Source: Listeria grandensis FSL F6-0971 (GTDB lineage Bacteria; Bacillota; Bacilli; Lactobacillales; Listeriaceae). Taken from it: 33,271 nucleotides of DNA. Shown one piece after another: positions 1 through 8,488 of the stretch. Every line of letters begins with the position of its first letter. Position 1 is the first letter of the stretch. The DNA is taken from NCBI RefSeq assembly GCF_000525835.1, contig NZ_AODD01000020.1, forward strand, positions 1 through 33,271, given 5' to 3'. Position numbers and translations under genes: made by a program. The notes under the pieces were generated by a model that worked only from the letters and a program-made list of their open reading frames with translations, was not told the DNA's origin and made no database searches.

Positions 1-223
1 GAAACCATCTTTCAAACAGGCGTCATGCGACGCTTGTTATTATTCGGTATTAGCCCCGGTTTCCCGGAGTTATCCCCAACTTACAGGCAGGTTGCCCACG
101 TGTTACTCACCCGTCCGCCACTAACGTCCGAAAGAGCAAGCTCTTTCTTCGGTTCGTTCGACTTGCATGTATTAGGCACGCCGCCAGCGTTCGTCCTGAG
201 CCAGGATCAAACTCTCTTTCAAA
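1..223 (-). rRNA. rrs: 16S ribosomal RNA, 5' end (partial)
   Basis: Read on the minus strand, this is the conserved start of 16S rRNA: AGAGTTTGATCCTGGCTCAG (complement of about 196-215), followed by GACGAACGCTGGCGGCGTGC and the V1 region. The first variable loop has an AAGAGCTTGCTCTT hairpin, and its flanks closely match the Listeria 16S I remember, with differences in V1 and in the helix near position 30. Only about 220 nt are present; the rest lies beyond position 1. The mature 5' end is placed by analogy with E. coli and is uncertain by a few bases. Confidence 0.97.
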
Positions 224-458
224 TAAAAGATGAATCTGAATACTTATTCAACACCGTGAATAAGATCCTTGCGTCAAATTGACTTCGCTAGCAAATAATT
301 TTACTAGTATTACTTGTGGAAATAGCTCTCTATTTCCGTCCTGTGATTCTTACCCGAAAACATTGCTGTCTTCTTGGTTTTATCTTTGTTTCTGTTCAGT
401 TTTCAAAGGTCAATCTCTCATGCTGCATTTTGCATTATGCGCATCAGCAACGTTTATA

Positions 459-487
459 AATATACCAACTATTTATCCATTCGTCAA
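459..487 (-). promoter_or_regulatory. rRNA operon promoter
   Basis: On the minus strand, TTGACG (482-487) and TATATT (459-464) are separated by exactly 17 bp, a strong sigma-A promoter pointing at the 16S gene. Transcription would start near 452, leaving a leader of about 230 nt (224-452) that contains the TTTGAAAACTGAAC stretch common in Firmicute rrn leaders. Nothing coding is visible in 224-508. The -35 element lies only about 20 bp past the salA stop codon. Confidence 0.8.
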
Positions 488-508
488 TACTTTTTTGCAT
501 ATTTTTCA

Positions 509-1534
509 TTATAAATAGTGATTTATTTTTTCAGCCAGTGTTAAAAAGCGTTTTCCTTGCCTTGTACCTTCATCGTAAATGCCTGATAGATAGCCATTTT
601 CATTTTGAATTGGTTGCTCAATAGGGAATTTTTCAAGTAACTCAACTTTCAGCTCATTCGCTACTTTTTCTCCACCACCTCGACCAAATAAATACACTTC
701 TCGACCATTTGCATCTTGATAATAAGATAAGTTCTCAATTACACCTAAAATGTGGTGTTCGTTTTTCTTTGCCATAATCCCAGCTCTCGCCGCTACAGTT
801 GCTGCTGCTTGATGTGGTGTTGTAACAATCAATTCATTACATGTGGGCAATAATGTGTGTATGTCTAAAGCCACGTCGCCTGTTCCTGGTGGAAGGTCTA
901 TGATTAAATAATCTGGAGAATTCCAATCCACATCTTCTAAGAACATCTTAATCATTTTTCCAAGCATTGGTCCACGCCATATAACTGGTTCACCCTCGTC
1001 CACAAATGACTCCATCGAGACCAACTGCACTCCATATGTTGTAATAGGTATAATTCGGTCATTCTTTGTTTGAGGACTCTCAGATGTTCCTAACAATGCT
1101 GGTAAGCTAAAACCATAGATATCTGCATCCAGTAGTCCTACCTTCTTACCTAAGCGCTTCAATGACACAGCTAGATTTGCCGCTACTGTAGACTTTCCTA
1201 CTCCACCCTTTCCACTCGCCACAGCAATGAACTGTGTTTTGCTTTCTGGAGACAGGATATTATTTCGTGCTTCCAATAATTTAGCTACTGTTTGCGTTGG
1301 TAGGTAGCTTAGTTCTATTTGGATTTCTTCACAGCCAAATTGCCCTAGTAGTTCCTGTATATTGGCAGTAAATACATCTGTTTGTTGCTCTGGATCAGCT
1401 AGTGCAATCTGAATATCCACACTATTATTAGTAACATCCACTCCAATTATTCCATCTGTTTCAAGCAACGTCGCCTCCAAAACTGGATCAGACACGCGAT
1501 GTAGTAGTTTGGTAATCTGCTGTTCGTTTAACAT
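509..1534 (-). CDS. salA: Mrp/NBP35-family P-loop ATPase, SalA-like
   Basis: This is a 341-residue protein of the Mrp/ApbC family. Residues 1-85 form an N-terminal MIP18/DUF59-type domain. The ATPase domain starts near 102 with the deviant Walker A GKGGVGKS (108-115), then the LLDADIYG switch and DLPPGTGD. Family members are Fe-S carrier ATPases, while the Bacillus protein SalA acts in gene regulation. The CxxC metal-binding pair of carrier-type Mrp, normally just after the ENxSY motif, is absent: the stretch reads QDANGREVYLFGRGGG. That favours a SalA-like role over Fe-S scaffolding. An AGGGGG site lies 12 nt before the ATG. The gene sits directly before an rRNA promoter; Bacillus salA also lies a few genes upstream of an rrn operon. 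Confidence 0.9.
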   Translation of the reverse strand: MLNEQQITKLLHRVSDPVLEATLLETDGIIGVDVTNNSVDIQIALADPEQQTDVFTANIQELLGQFGCEEIQIELSYLPTQTVAKLLEARNNILSPESKTQFIAVASGKGGVGKSTVAANLAVSLKRLGKKVGLLDADIYGFSLPALLGTSESPQTKNDRIIPITTYGVQLVSMESFVDEGEPVIWRGPMLGKMIKMFLEDVDWNSPDYLIIDLPPGTGDVALDIHTLLPTCNELIVTTPHQAAATVAARAGIMAKKNEHHILGVIENLSYYQDANGREVYLFGRGGGEKVANELKVELLEKFPIEQPIQNENGYLSGIYDEGTRQGKRFLTLAEKINHYL

Positions 1535-1585
1535 AAAAATAGAACCCCCTGTATATCCCGCGCCCTCTTTTTAAGCGCTTTCTTA

Positions 1586-1594
1586 ATTATAACA
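1586..1594 (-). promoter_or_regulatory. Extended -10 promoter for salA-like gene
   Basis: The minus strand reads TGTTATAAT, a perfect -10 with an extended TG element, about 52 bp before the salA start. No good -35 lies 17 bp upstream, which is usual for extended -10 promoters. The adjacent AAAGCGCTT palindrome (1574-1582) partly resembles a catabolite-response element, but I would not rely on it. Confidence 0.5.
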
Positions 1595-1662
1595 TGAGGC
1601 CGGTAGATTTCGCGAAACATTTGCCCAATTAAAATAATGAAGCTGTCAAAATCCCGAATAAT

Positions 1663-2439
1663 TTACGCTCTTTTTGTGGTTTCTAGTAAAATTTCAGCTA
1701 GCGTTTTTGTTAGGAATGGGGGGGAAAATAGGCTTACTTCTTGGTGAATTTTATATTCACATACATCTAAAACTATCGGATATCCTTCGTTCATTAAGTC
1801 TTCAACTAACATTTCAATATGCTCTTCATAGGTATGCTCTTTATTAGAAAAATGTAAATATACTTTTGGTAACATTCCTTGCGTATCCTTTAGTTGCCTT
1901 GTTAGCAATTCATTTAGAATATCAATTTGCCTCTGATCCGTGCTACCCATAATGCTTTTTAAAACTGGTGCTTTTTCGGGGATATCGCTTAAATAATTTC
2001 CTAATTTATACTGTGGTGCACCACTAATAATGTAATCCGCACCCTTTTTCATCCCGAAATATAAGCTAGCAAAACCACCTTTACTTGTGCCTACAAAAAT
2101 CATTTTTTCTGACTGTAGCTTAGTTTTGAACGTATCAATAATATTCTCGACTGCTTCCATAATTTTGAAATCGCCATTTTCGGCTAAATAATAGGCACCT
2201 CGTTTATCAAATCCGAAATTATCCAATATAAAAAGCTTATTGGCGCGGATATCTTTTAGCGTTCTTAAATAATTATAGGTCGCCTTCATTCCGGTTCGAG
2301 GAAATGCGCTAAAAATGATGATGAGTGGTACATCTTTTTGCGTACTTTTTTCTAAAATATAATTTAATTTCTGCCCATTTGGCGCCTTGTATGTGCGGCT
2401 CCTCCATTTGAAATATATTTTTACAATTAGTTTCTTCAT
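1663..2439 (-). CDS. Alpha/beta-hydrolase-fold protein of polysaccharide locus
   Basis: This 258-residue protein has no signal peptide. It carries a nucleophile-elbow motif GTSKGG (117-122, Ser119) after a hydrophobic strand, and a late His (His232 in KIHQE) that could complete a catalytic triad. The pattern is that of alpha/beta hydrolases; it reminds me of the XcbB/CpsF capsule family and Asp2-like proteins, but I cannot assign it. It is the last gene of the polysaccharide run, 13 bp after the DUF6270 gene, with GGAGG before its ATG. A role in esterifying or de-esterifying the polymer or a precursor is inference from position. Confidence 0.7.
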   Translation of the reverse strand: MKKLIVKIYFKWRSRTYKAPNGQKLNYILEKSTQKDVPLIIIFSAFPRTGMKATYNYLRTLKDIRANKLFILDNFGFDKRGAYYLAENGDFKIMEAVENIIDTFKTKLQSEKMIFVGTSKGGFASLYFGMKKGADYIISGAPQYKLGNYLSDIPEKAPVLKSIMGSTDQRQIDILNELLTRQLKDTQGMLPKVYLHFSNKEHTYEEHIEMLVEDLMNEGYPIVLDVCEYKIHQEVSLFSPPFLTKTLAEILLETTKRA

Positions 2440-2452
2440 TATTGTCCTCCAA

Positions 2453-3217
2453 TTATTTTGTTAGTTCTCGTATTTTATGCAGCATACTTCGATAATAACC
2501 GCTCTCGTAATGGGATACGGAATGACCAAATGGATAGCTCGTGTCGCCGATATAACCGCTATTTCTCATATCTAAAACTTTTGCTTTCGGAAAAACTTGC
2601 ATAAACAGCGTATTTAATTCATTCCAAAATTGATTGTATTCATCAAGCGTCTCTGGTGTGTTATATGGGACCTTCTTTTTTTGCGCATCATAGTAAAAAC
2701 TTGTTAGTTCGCATACATTCAATATGATCTGTTCTTCACGGATATAGCAAAGCAGTTGTTTTCGATATTGATGTAAGGAAGTAAGCCAAACGCTCTTGAA
2801 ATGCTGTTTATTTTGATGATCCACCATCTTGACGAAGCGAATATCATTCAGAATTCTGCTCTGCTCAAGTATAGGTGAAATCGTGATCGCCTGTTTTTCT
2901 GAAATAAATCCGATATTTTTCAATGCATCCGAATAGAGGTCAATTAATAGATAGTCTGGATTCGTTTCTGCTATTCTTTCAAAAAACCTTTTCTCAAAAT
3001 CTTCGCGGACAAATCGTTTCTTTTCCTTCGGTATATCCTCGTATTCGCTAATATCCATTGTCACTACATCGGTCATGGTAGCTATAATAGACGAATGAAA
3101 TTGTGTCATAACACATGCAAAATGAGACTTATATGTCGGATTAAAATATGGAGCCGAACTTAAAAAATTACGACTAAAACAACTGCCAAACACGGCTATT
3201 TTTTTCACTTGTGTCAC
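2453..3217 (-). CDS. DUF6270-like (SGNH-type) protein
   Basis: This is a 254-residue protein. The start chosen is GTG at 3217, not the longer frame reaching 3295, because GGAGAGGTG lies about 10 nt upstream and the GTG overlaps the TGA of the preceding gene by 4 bp (GTGA), a translational-coupling arrangement. The N-terminus has GSCFSR (11-16), the block expected for DUF6270, a family with an SGNH/GDSL-like fold; a His-rich stretch (GHSVSH) lies near the C-terminus. No signal peptide or membrane segment is visible. DUF6270 proteins recur in polysaccharide clusters, but the reaction is unknown. An acyl or phosphoryl tailoring role is a guess. Confidence 0.72.
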   Translation of the reverse strand: MTQVKKIAVFGSCFSRNFLSSAPYFNPTYKSHFACVMTQFHSSIIATMTDVVTMDISEYEDIPKEKKRFVREDFEKRFFERIAETNPDYLLIDLYSDALKNIGFISEKQAITISPILEQSRILNDIRFVKMVDHQNKQHFKSVWLTSLHQYRKQLLCYIREEQIILNVCELTSFYYDAQKKKVPYNTPETLDEYNQFWNELNTLFMQVFPKAKVLDMRNSGYIGDTSYPFGHSVSHYESGYYRSMLHKIRELTK

Positions 3218-4623
3218 TTTATCAATTCCACCTCTCCATTTTTCTCCCGCTGTAGTAAATTGATAATCGCCAAGCCCACTCCGAGCGCAATCCAAATGAC
3301 GCGCATTTCGAAAATACTACTGCTCCCAACAGAAATTCCAATAAACCCTACTAGGATTACCATTGGCATAGCCGCCTTTAAAGACCGGTTTTTCAAATAA
3401 CCTTGTACCGCCCAATAAACAAAATATAGGAAGAATATAAGAACAGGAATAAAGCCTAGCAAACCGATATCCGATATGATTGTCAACCAAAAGTTGTGCG
3501 CCGCCATTGTTTGTGAGCCTGACAAATCAATATTAGCAGTTCCATATAGAGCATCGAAAACATAGCGAGGCGTCATTCCAAGCCCAACACCTAGGAAATG
3601 ATGATCTTGACATAGCTGGATAACAAATTTATAAATGAACATCCGGTCTTGCGTCGACTCCCCTTTTCCCGTGAATGATTCCACTAGTTGAGAGGTCTCC
3701 CCTGAACTCGCAAAACTTGAGTACATCACTTTACAAAACAACGCAGTAATTCCTCCAAATACAGCGATCAGGAAATATTGAATTCGCAACACCTTGAAAA
3801 GAACAAGAAAAACAATACATGCCCACCCTAAAAAGCCCGTTCTAGAATGTGATTCGATGACTAGGAAAGTGACAGCTACGAGCATGATGAACCAAATAAG
3901 TTGATAGCTTTTTTTCTTGGATGTCAGGAGATGTAGCGATGCTAGCCCAAAATAAATAACGAGATATGAGGCGTAGTCATTCGTGTTGACTAACCATCCA
4001 GTAGGTCTCGAATCCGCGTAATTCAGCAAGCTTCCCGCTGAGAAGCGCAGATGTTTCCCAGATAAAGCTTCATATAAACCAATGCCTATTGAAATAATGT
4101 AATTCCAAGTCACCCACATAAGTACTTGGCGCAATTTTGTCCAGGAGGTAATGTAATAAGCACATATAAAAATTAAGTAACTGATTTCAAATTGAAAGTA
4201 TAGCGCACTTAAACTCAGCATAACGTCTGCTGACCAAATCATTGCTATAGCTGCATACAAAAACCAACAAATCAAACAAAGAAGTGGTATCTTAAGAAAC
4301 TTGATCGCAGTGAAATCTTTTTTTGAGCAAATAAATCCAACGATATGGACAGCCAGCAAAATTCTGAACAAAAATAAACTAGGTATTTGAGGGAAAGATG
4401 CATATGCTCCCCAAAACCCTGACATCAATACCGCTAAAAACAGACCGTACATCCATTTATTTGCAGACACCTTGTTAATGTATATTATCCCAACAGTGAT
4501 GATAGGCACAATGAGTAATATCGGATAAAATGGGCTTAGAATACTTAAAATAATTATTAAAAATATTATTATCCTTGGCGCACTGACTAATTTAGATGAT
4601 ATATTTCTCATGTTTTCTATCAT
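3214..4623 (-). CDS. O-antigen ligase/polymerase family protein (Wzy-like)
   Basis: This is a 469-residue polytopic membrane protein with about 11 hydrophobic segments and a large loop near residues 300-370. SRTGFLGW (about 260-267) and HNFWL followed by a GLLGF helix (about 376-390) are the signature of the Wzy_C/O-antigen-ligase superfamily. The expected role is polymerising lipid-linked repeat units on the outer face of the membrane. ATG at 4623 is preferred over GTG at 4629 because AGGAAG is 8 nt from the ATG. It lies between the tyrosine kinase and the DUF6270 gene in the same transcript direction. Sequence conservation in Wzy is low, so the call rests on topology, motifs and context. 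Confidence 0.82.
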   Translation of the reverse strand: MIENMRNISSKLVSAPRIIIFLIIILSILSPFYPILLIVPIITVGIIYINKVSANKWMYGLFLAVLMSGFWGAYASFPQIPSLFLFRILLAVHIVGFICSKKDFTAIKFLKIPLLCLICWFLYAAIAMIWSADVMLSLSALYFQFEISYLIFICAYYITSWTKLRQVLMWVTWNYIISIGIGLYEALSGKHLRFSAGSLLNYADSRPTGWLVNTNDYASYLVIYFGLASLHLLTSKKKSYQLIWFIMLVAVTFLVIESHSRTGFLGWACIVFLVLFKVLRIQYFLIAVFGGITALFCKVMYSSFASSGETSQLVESFTGKGESTQDRMFIYKFVIQLCQDHHFLGVGLGMTPRYVFDALYGTANIDLSGSQTMAAHNFWLTIISDIGLLGFIPVLIFFLYFVYWAVQGYLKNRSLKAAMPMVILVGFIGISVGSSSIFEMRVIWIALGVGLAIINLLQREKNGEVELIK

Positions 4624-4644
4624 ATACACTACTTCCTAAATTTA

Positions 4645-5343
4645 TTAATAATAATTATATGACGCTAATTGTTTATTATTGTAGCGCTTGTTGTTTAGTA
4701 CCGCTCCTAGAATATTAGCATCCACTTGTTCTAGTAGCTCTTTGGATTTCAATACATCTTGTTCCGTTGTTGCTAAGCTATTAATCAACAAAATGGCACC
4801 ATCACTTTCCGCCGCCACCACTCTTGCGTCTGTAAACAAATTAACAGGAGGACAATCTAATAAAATCAGGTCAAACTCTTCTTTCAGATCCTCTAACAAT
4901 TGTTTAAACTCCTCGGAGCGAAGTAACTCTAGTGGGTTCGGTGGCAAAGTTCCTATCGGTAAAAAAGACAAGTATTTATTCTCTAGTGGAATAATAGCTT
5001 CTTCAAAAGTCACCATGTCTACTAAAATATTCGACAAACCTGGCATTAATTTTGTTTTAAATTGTTTTGTGATTTTTGGATTATAGAAATCCACGTCAAT
5101 CAATAATGTTTTTTGTTTATATAATGCAGATGTATTCGCATAATTTGTAATGAAAAAAGATTTTCCTTCTCCTTTATTTGCAGATGTAACTGCGATGGTT
5201 TGAATACGCCCACCTCTTTTTTCCATGAATTGAATATTCGTCTGAATAGAACTAAATTTTTCGTATGCTACTGAATTTTTCTGCATAGTCATTTCATTGC
5301 CAGTCGTAATAATCGTTTCTGCTACTCTTCGTTTAGTAAACAT
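4645..5343 (-). CDS. cpsD: CpsD/CapB-type bacterial tyrosine kinase
   Basis: This 232-residue cytoplasmic BY-kinase has Walker A SANKGEGKS (54-62), Walker A' LIDVDF (81-86, usually LIDADxR) and Walker B LILLDCPP (159-166). The C-terminus has a tyrosine cluster at 221, 229, 231 and 232, the autophosphorylation tail of such kinases. It works with a membrane activator (the CpsC homologue directly upstream, 17 bp apart) to control chain length and export of polysaccharide. AAAGGA precedes the ATG. The replacement of the usual Ala-Asp-x-Arg in Walker A' by Val-Asp-Phe-Tyr is a small deviation. No cognate phosphatase gene (CpsB/YwqE type) is visible in the window. Confidence 0.93.
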   Translation of the reverse strand: MFTKRRVAETIITTGNEMTMQKNSVAYEKFSSIQTNIQFMEKRGGRIQTIAVTSANKGEGKSFFITNYANTSALYKQKTLLIDVDFYNPKITKQFKTKLMPGLSNILVDMVTFEEAIIPLENKYLSFLPIGTLPPNPLELLRSEEFKQLLEDLKEEFDLILLDCPPVNLFTDARVVAAESDGAILLINSLATTEQDVLKSKELLEQVDANILGAVLNNKRYNNKQLASYNYY

Positions 5344-5360
5344 TTAGCCAGTCCTTTCGC

Positions 5361-6032
5361 TTAGAGCTCTGTGCTCTTAAATTTAGGTATATCTCCGAGA
5401 AATGGTAAGCCCATGCTTTCTAATTGCTCTTTATTTTGAATCGTTGTATCTAGAGCGCATAATATGAATAATAAGCTACAACTTAACATCAAACCAACCA
5501 TTACAGCTAATATATACGTAGAGTTATTGCTTGGTGCACTTGGCTCAGACGCTTTTTCTAGAACAGTCACTGTGGTTCCTTTGAAAATCTGCGGAATTTC
5601 TTTACTCACCACACCGACCATAGCAGACGAGACTTTTATGACTTGATCTTTATCCAGATTTGTATAGTTTATCGTCATAACTAGCGAATTCTCATTGGAT
5701 ACTATTTTCGTATCGCTGGCTAGCGTGCTGGAAGAATCCGTTGTCTTTACTTTGTCTTTCACCAAATCCATGATTTTTCCACTTTGTAAAACGGAGGTGA
5801 ATGTGTTGATTAATTGAATATTGTTCCGAACACCGTCCGATGTTTGTGTTTTGGTGCCCGTCTGCTCAATATTGAAAAGAACTTGAAAGGAAGATGTATA
5901 CTGTGGCTTCGCAATATAATTGTTATACGTATATACACTGGCTACCGATAAACAAATAATCAAGAGCATCCAAATAAAGCTTTTCTTAAATGTTTTCCAT
6001 AAATTACTTACCGTGAGATTCTTAATTTTCAT
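5361..6032 (-). CDS. cpsC: CpsC/Wzz-type chain-length regulator, kinase activator
   Basis: This 223-residue protein has the Wzz topology: a membrane segment at about 19-37, an extracytoplasmic domain starting with KPQYTSSFQVLF, and a second membrane segment at about 172-195. The cytoplasmic tail ends in PFLGDIPKF, which in this family contacts the CpsD kinase. It would set polysaccharide chain length and activate the kinase encoded next to it. The pair is split as in most Firmicutes rather than fused as in proteobacterial Wzc. The proline before the second helix (EPSAPSN) is typical. Confidence 0.9.
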   Translation of the reverse strand: MKIKNLTVSNLWKTFKKSFIWMLLIICLSVASVYTYNNYIAKPQYTSSFQVLFNIEQTGTKTQTSDGVRNNIQLINTFTSVLQSGKIMDLVKDKVKTTDSSSTLASDTKIVSNENSLVMTINYTNLDKDQVIKVSSAMVGVVSKEIPQIFKGTTVTVLEKASEPSAPSNNSTYILAVMVGLMLSCSLLFILCALDTTIQNKEQLESMGLPFLGDIPKFKSTEL

Positions 6033-6066
6033 TGTGGGTTCTCCTTGTCATTAGTAAGATGGGCTA

Positions 6067-7205
6067 CTAATCTTCGCTCGAATAAATTGATGATAGTTTC
6101 TCTCCTTCACGTTCCCAATTATAAAATCGATTAAAAGCCTCCTTACCGTTTTCTCCAAGTTGTTTATTTTTTTCCGGGTTAGCCATATAAAAATCAATGA
6201 TATCGTATAATGCGTCATAGTCCTCTGGATCACTTGTCTTTCCGCAATCATGCTCCGTTAACATCTTCGTGAAATCCGGAAAATCTGATGCGACAATTGG
6301 TAACCCTGCCGCCATATATTCAAAAAGCTTCGTGGAATGCGAATTAAGATTGTTCGGTGTCGGGTGTAGTAAACATAAACCTACGTGAGCAGCTTGATAA
6401 TGCCCCCAAATGTCTTTGTACTGCATTCTGCCATGTAGTTCGATATTGTCGCTCAAATGGTTTTCTACGATAAATTGCCGAACCCTCTCTTCATCTGTAA
6501 AATAGGCCCTATGAGTTTTAATTGAAACGTTTGAATCCCCCTATCTTTTAACGATTTGGCTAACTGCAACATGTTAAACAACCCACGCTGCTCTGTTAAC
6601 ACACCTACATAAATCATCGTAAAGACATTATCCTTCATAATAAGTTCATTCAAATTTGGGAAGATCGGATAATTTAATACGTCTACTTTATTCAGGGTGA
6701 GTTCTTCGTAATTATCCTTATACGACAGCTCTGCAAAAATAACGGTGTCGCAATATTTCATCCATTTTTTCTCGAAATATGCTACCACTTGGGAGAGTAT
6801 CGGTCGAATAATTCGAGGTAGCCATTGCTTCGTCCTAATAGCAGCAGGAAGGTGCTCATGCATATCATACGTGATTTTTATTTCATCTTTTAATTTCTTT
6901 TTCAAAGCTCTTGCAGTAAGCAACAACTCTGGGTCATGAAAGTGGAAATAGGTCGCATCCGACTGAATCATCTCTTTATACAAGAAGCGCCAATGTATAA
7001 ATCTCTTGTAACGTTTTTGCGGTTTCAAATAATGCATCGTTAAATTCGGTATATTTATTTTTTCGCCAGGGTGGTCTAGTGCGTAAAAGTCCACTTGGAA
7101 GCCTTGATTTGCTAGCGTTTGTGCTTCTTTAAAATAAATTCTTGTGTCACTCCACACATGTACGGAGCTAGCCATCATTATTTTTTTGGGGTTTCTATTG
7201 TTCAA
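6067..7205 (-). pseudogene. GT4-family glycosyltransferase, frameshifted
   Basis: Two frames together make one glycosyltransferase. The first (7205 to 6465) gives an N-terminal half starting MNNRNPKKIMMASSVHVW, with HFHDPELL and a GT-B C-terminal start (MIYVGVLTEQRG). The second, ending at 6067, supplies the rest with NLNSHSTKLFEYMAAGLPIV, the nucleotide-sugar-binding helix. The break is at about 6503-6510: adding one base in GGGCCTAT restores GPYFTDEERVRQF and an intact protein of about 379 residues. The start is TTG at 7205 with AGGAGG 11 nt upstream. It should add a sugar to the repeat unit. It is either inactive in this strain or a sequencing error; the remainder of the frame shows no decay. 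Confidence 0.85.
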
Positions 7206-7255
7206 AAAAACCTAATCCTCCTAAAGTATACAAATGTAGAGCGTGCACACTGTTA

Positions 7256-8473
7256 TTATTTTTTCATACATCGTAGTGCTAGTTGGTCGTTCAAACGGTC
7301 AATATTAAATTCAGCATCAATTTTCTCTCTTGCTTGTAATGAGACTGGTAGCCATTGTTCCGGATTATCTCTAATTTCTAAGACTTTTTGGATAGTCTCT
7401 TTGACAACGCCCTCAGGTACAAGCCAGCCATTTTTATCGTTTGTGATTAATTCTGGGATGCCACTATGTTCTGTTGAAATAATCAATTTACCTCGACCCA
7501 TCGCTTCCATTAGAACAACTGGAATACCTTCTTTATCTCCATTTGCTGCAGTTTTACTCAGCTGCATCATAATATCAGCTTTCTCGATCGCTTTGTTTAT
7601 TTCTACTTGCGATTGCCAACCGAGTAAAGTTACTTCATTCGACAGGTTAGCTTGTTTGATTTGGCTCTCCAATTGTTGACGCAGTTCACCCTCTCCAATA
7701 ATTTCTAGAGATACGTCTACACCACTTGCCTTCAACGCTTCCATCACCTCGATCGTAACATCCATACCTTTTTTCTCCGTTAGTCGACCAATTGAGAGGA
7801 ATTTCATGGTGGATTCCATTGGAGCTGGTGATATAAGACTAAATTCAGCTAAGTTAATCCCCATATGATGCACTTTTATATTGGAAACATCTGCACCCAT
7901 TTTGATGAGTTTACTTGAAAAAAGTTGGCTGACTGGAAGCAGCGTAATATCAGAGGCAAACAGCGAATCATAGACCGCTATACCTTGTCGTTTCGTAAAT
8001 GAAGTTAAATCATGCCCGTGAAAAAATACCATTGTTTGTTCTGGTAATAAACCTTGGTCTTTTAGAAATGAAGCAATGCTACCATTCGGACCATAATGGC
8101 AAATCACAGCATCCCCAACCTCTCTTTCTAAAAAGTAAGGCAAGGCATAAAGGAATCGGAATGTGAAAATCATCTTACCGTATTTCTTATAATTGAAAGC
8201 GCTGAAAGTTGTTTTTGGTGATGTAAAAACGGATGTCAAGAACAAACCTATTCCACCAAACAATCGCTTCCATCGGCTACTTGGAAAGTTTAAAAATCTT
8301 GTTTTATCAAGCAAGTTGTACTCTGCAATCGCAGCATGATTTTCTTTATTCTCGACTTTGTTCCAAGCTAGTATTTCTACTTCAATACCTCGATCGATAA
8401 AGCCTGTTATTTGATTTAATATGAATGTCTCAGATAGTTTTGGAAATGAGGATATGAAAAACAATACTTTCAA
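7256..8473 (-). CDS. GT4-family glycosyltransferase
   Basis: This 405-residue GT-B enzyme has FFHGHDL in the N-terminal domain, SIGRLTEKKG at the domain junction and the E-x7-E motif in EGIPVVLMEAMG (about 315-323) that binds the donor nucleotide-sugar. It resembles WcaL/AmsK-type exopolysaccharide transferases. The start preferred is TTG at 8473, giving MKVLFFISSFPKLSETF, because AAAGGA lies about 11 nt upstream; the ATG at 8485 overlaps that site and is too close to use it. It ends 51 bp before the frameshifted transferase and follows the flippase gene closely. Donor and acceptor sugars cannot be told. Confidence 0.88.
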   Translation of the reverse strand: MKVLFFISSFPKLSETFILNQITGFIDRGIEVEILAWNKVENKENHAAIAEYNLLDKTRFLNFPSSRWKRLFGGIGLFLTSVFTSPKTTFSAFNYKKYGKMIFTFRFLYALPYFLEREVGDAVICHYGPNGSIASFLKDQGLLPEQTMVFFHGHDLTSFTKRQGIAVYDSLFASDITLLPVSQLFSSKLIKMGADVSNIKVHHMGINLAEFSLISPAPMESTMKFLSIGRLTEKKGMDVTIEVMEALKASGVDVSLEIIGEGELRQQLESQIKQANLSNEVTLLGWQSQVEINKAIEKADIMMQLSKTAANGDKEGIPVVLMEAMGRGKLIISTEHSGIPELITNDKNGWLVPEGVVKETIQKVLEIRDNPEQWLPVSLQAREKIDAEFNIDRLNDQLALRCMKK

Positions 8474-8488
8474 GCTATATAACATCCT

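Noticed and set aside
25-518. Open frames over the rRNA and its leader
   Set aside because: They lie on the strand opposite the 16S gene and its promoter and have no ribosome binding site or family resemblance.
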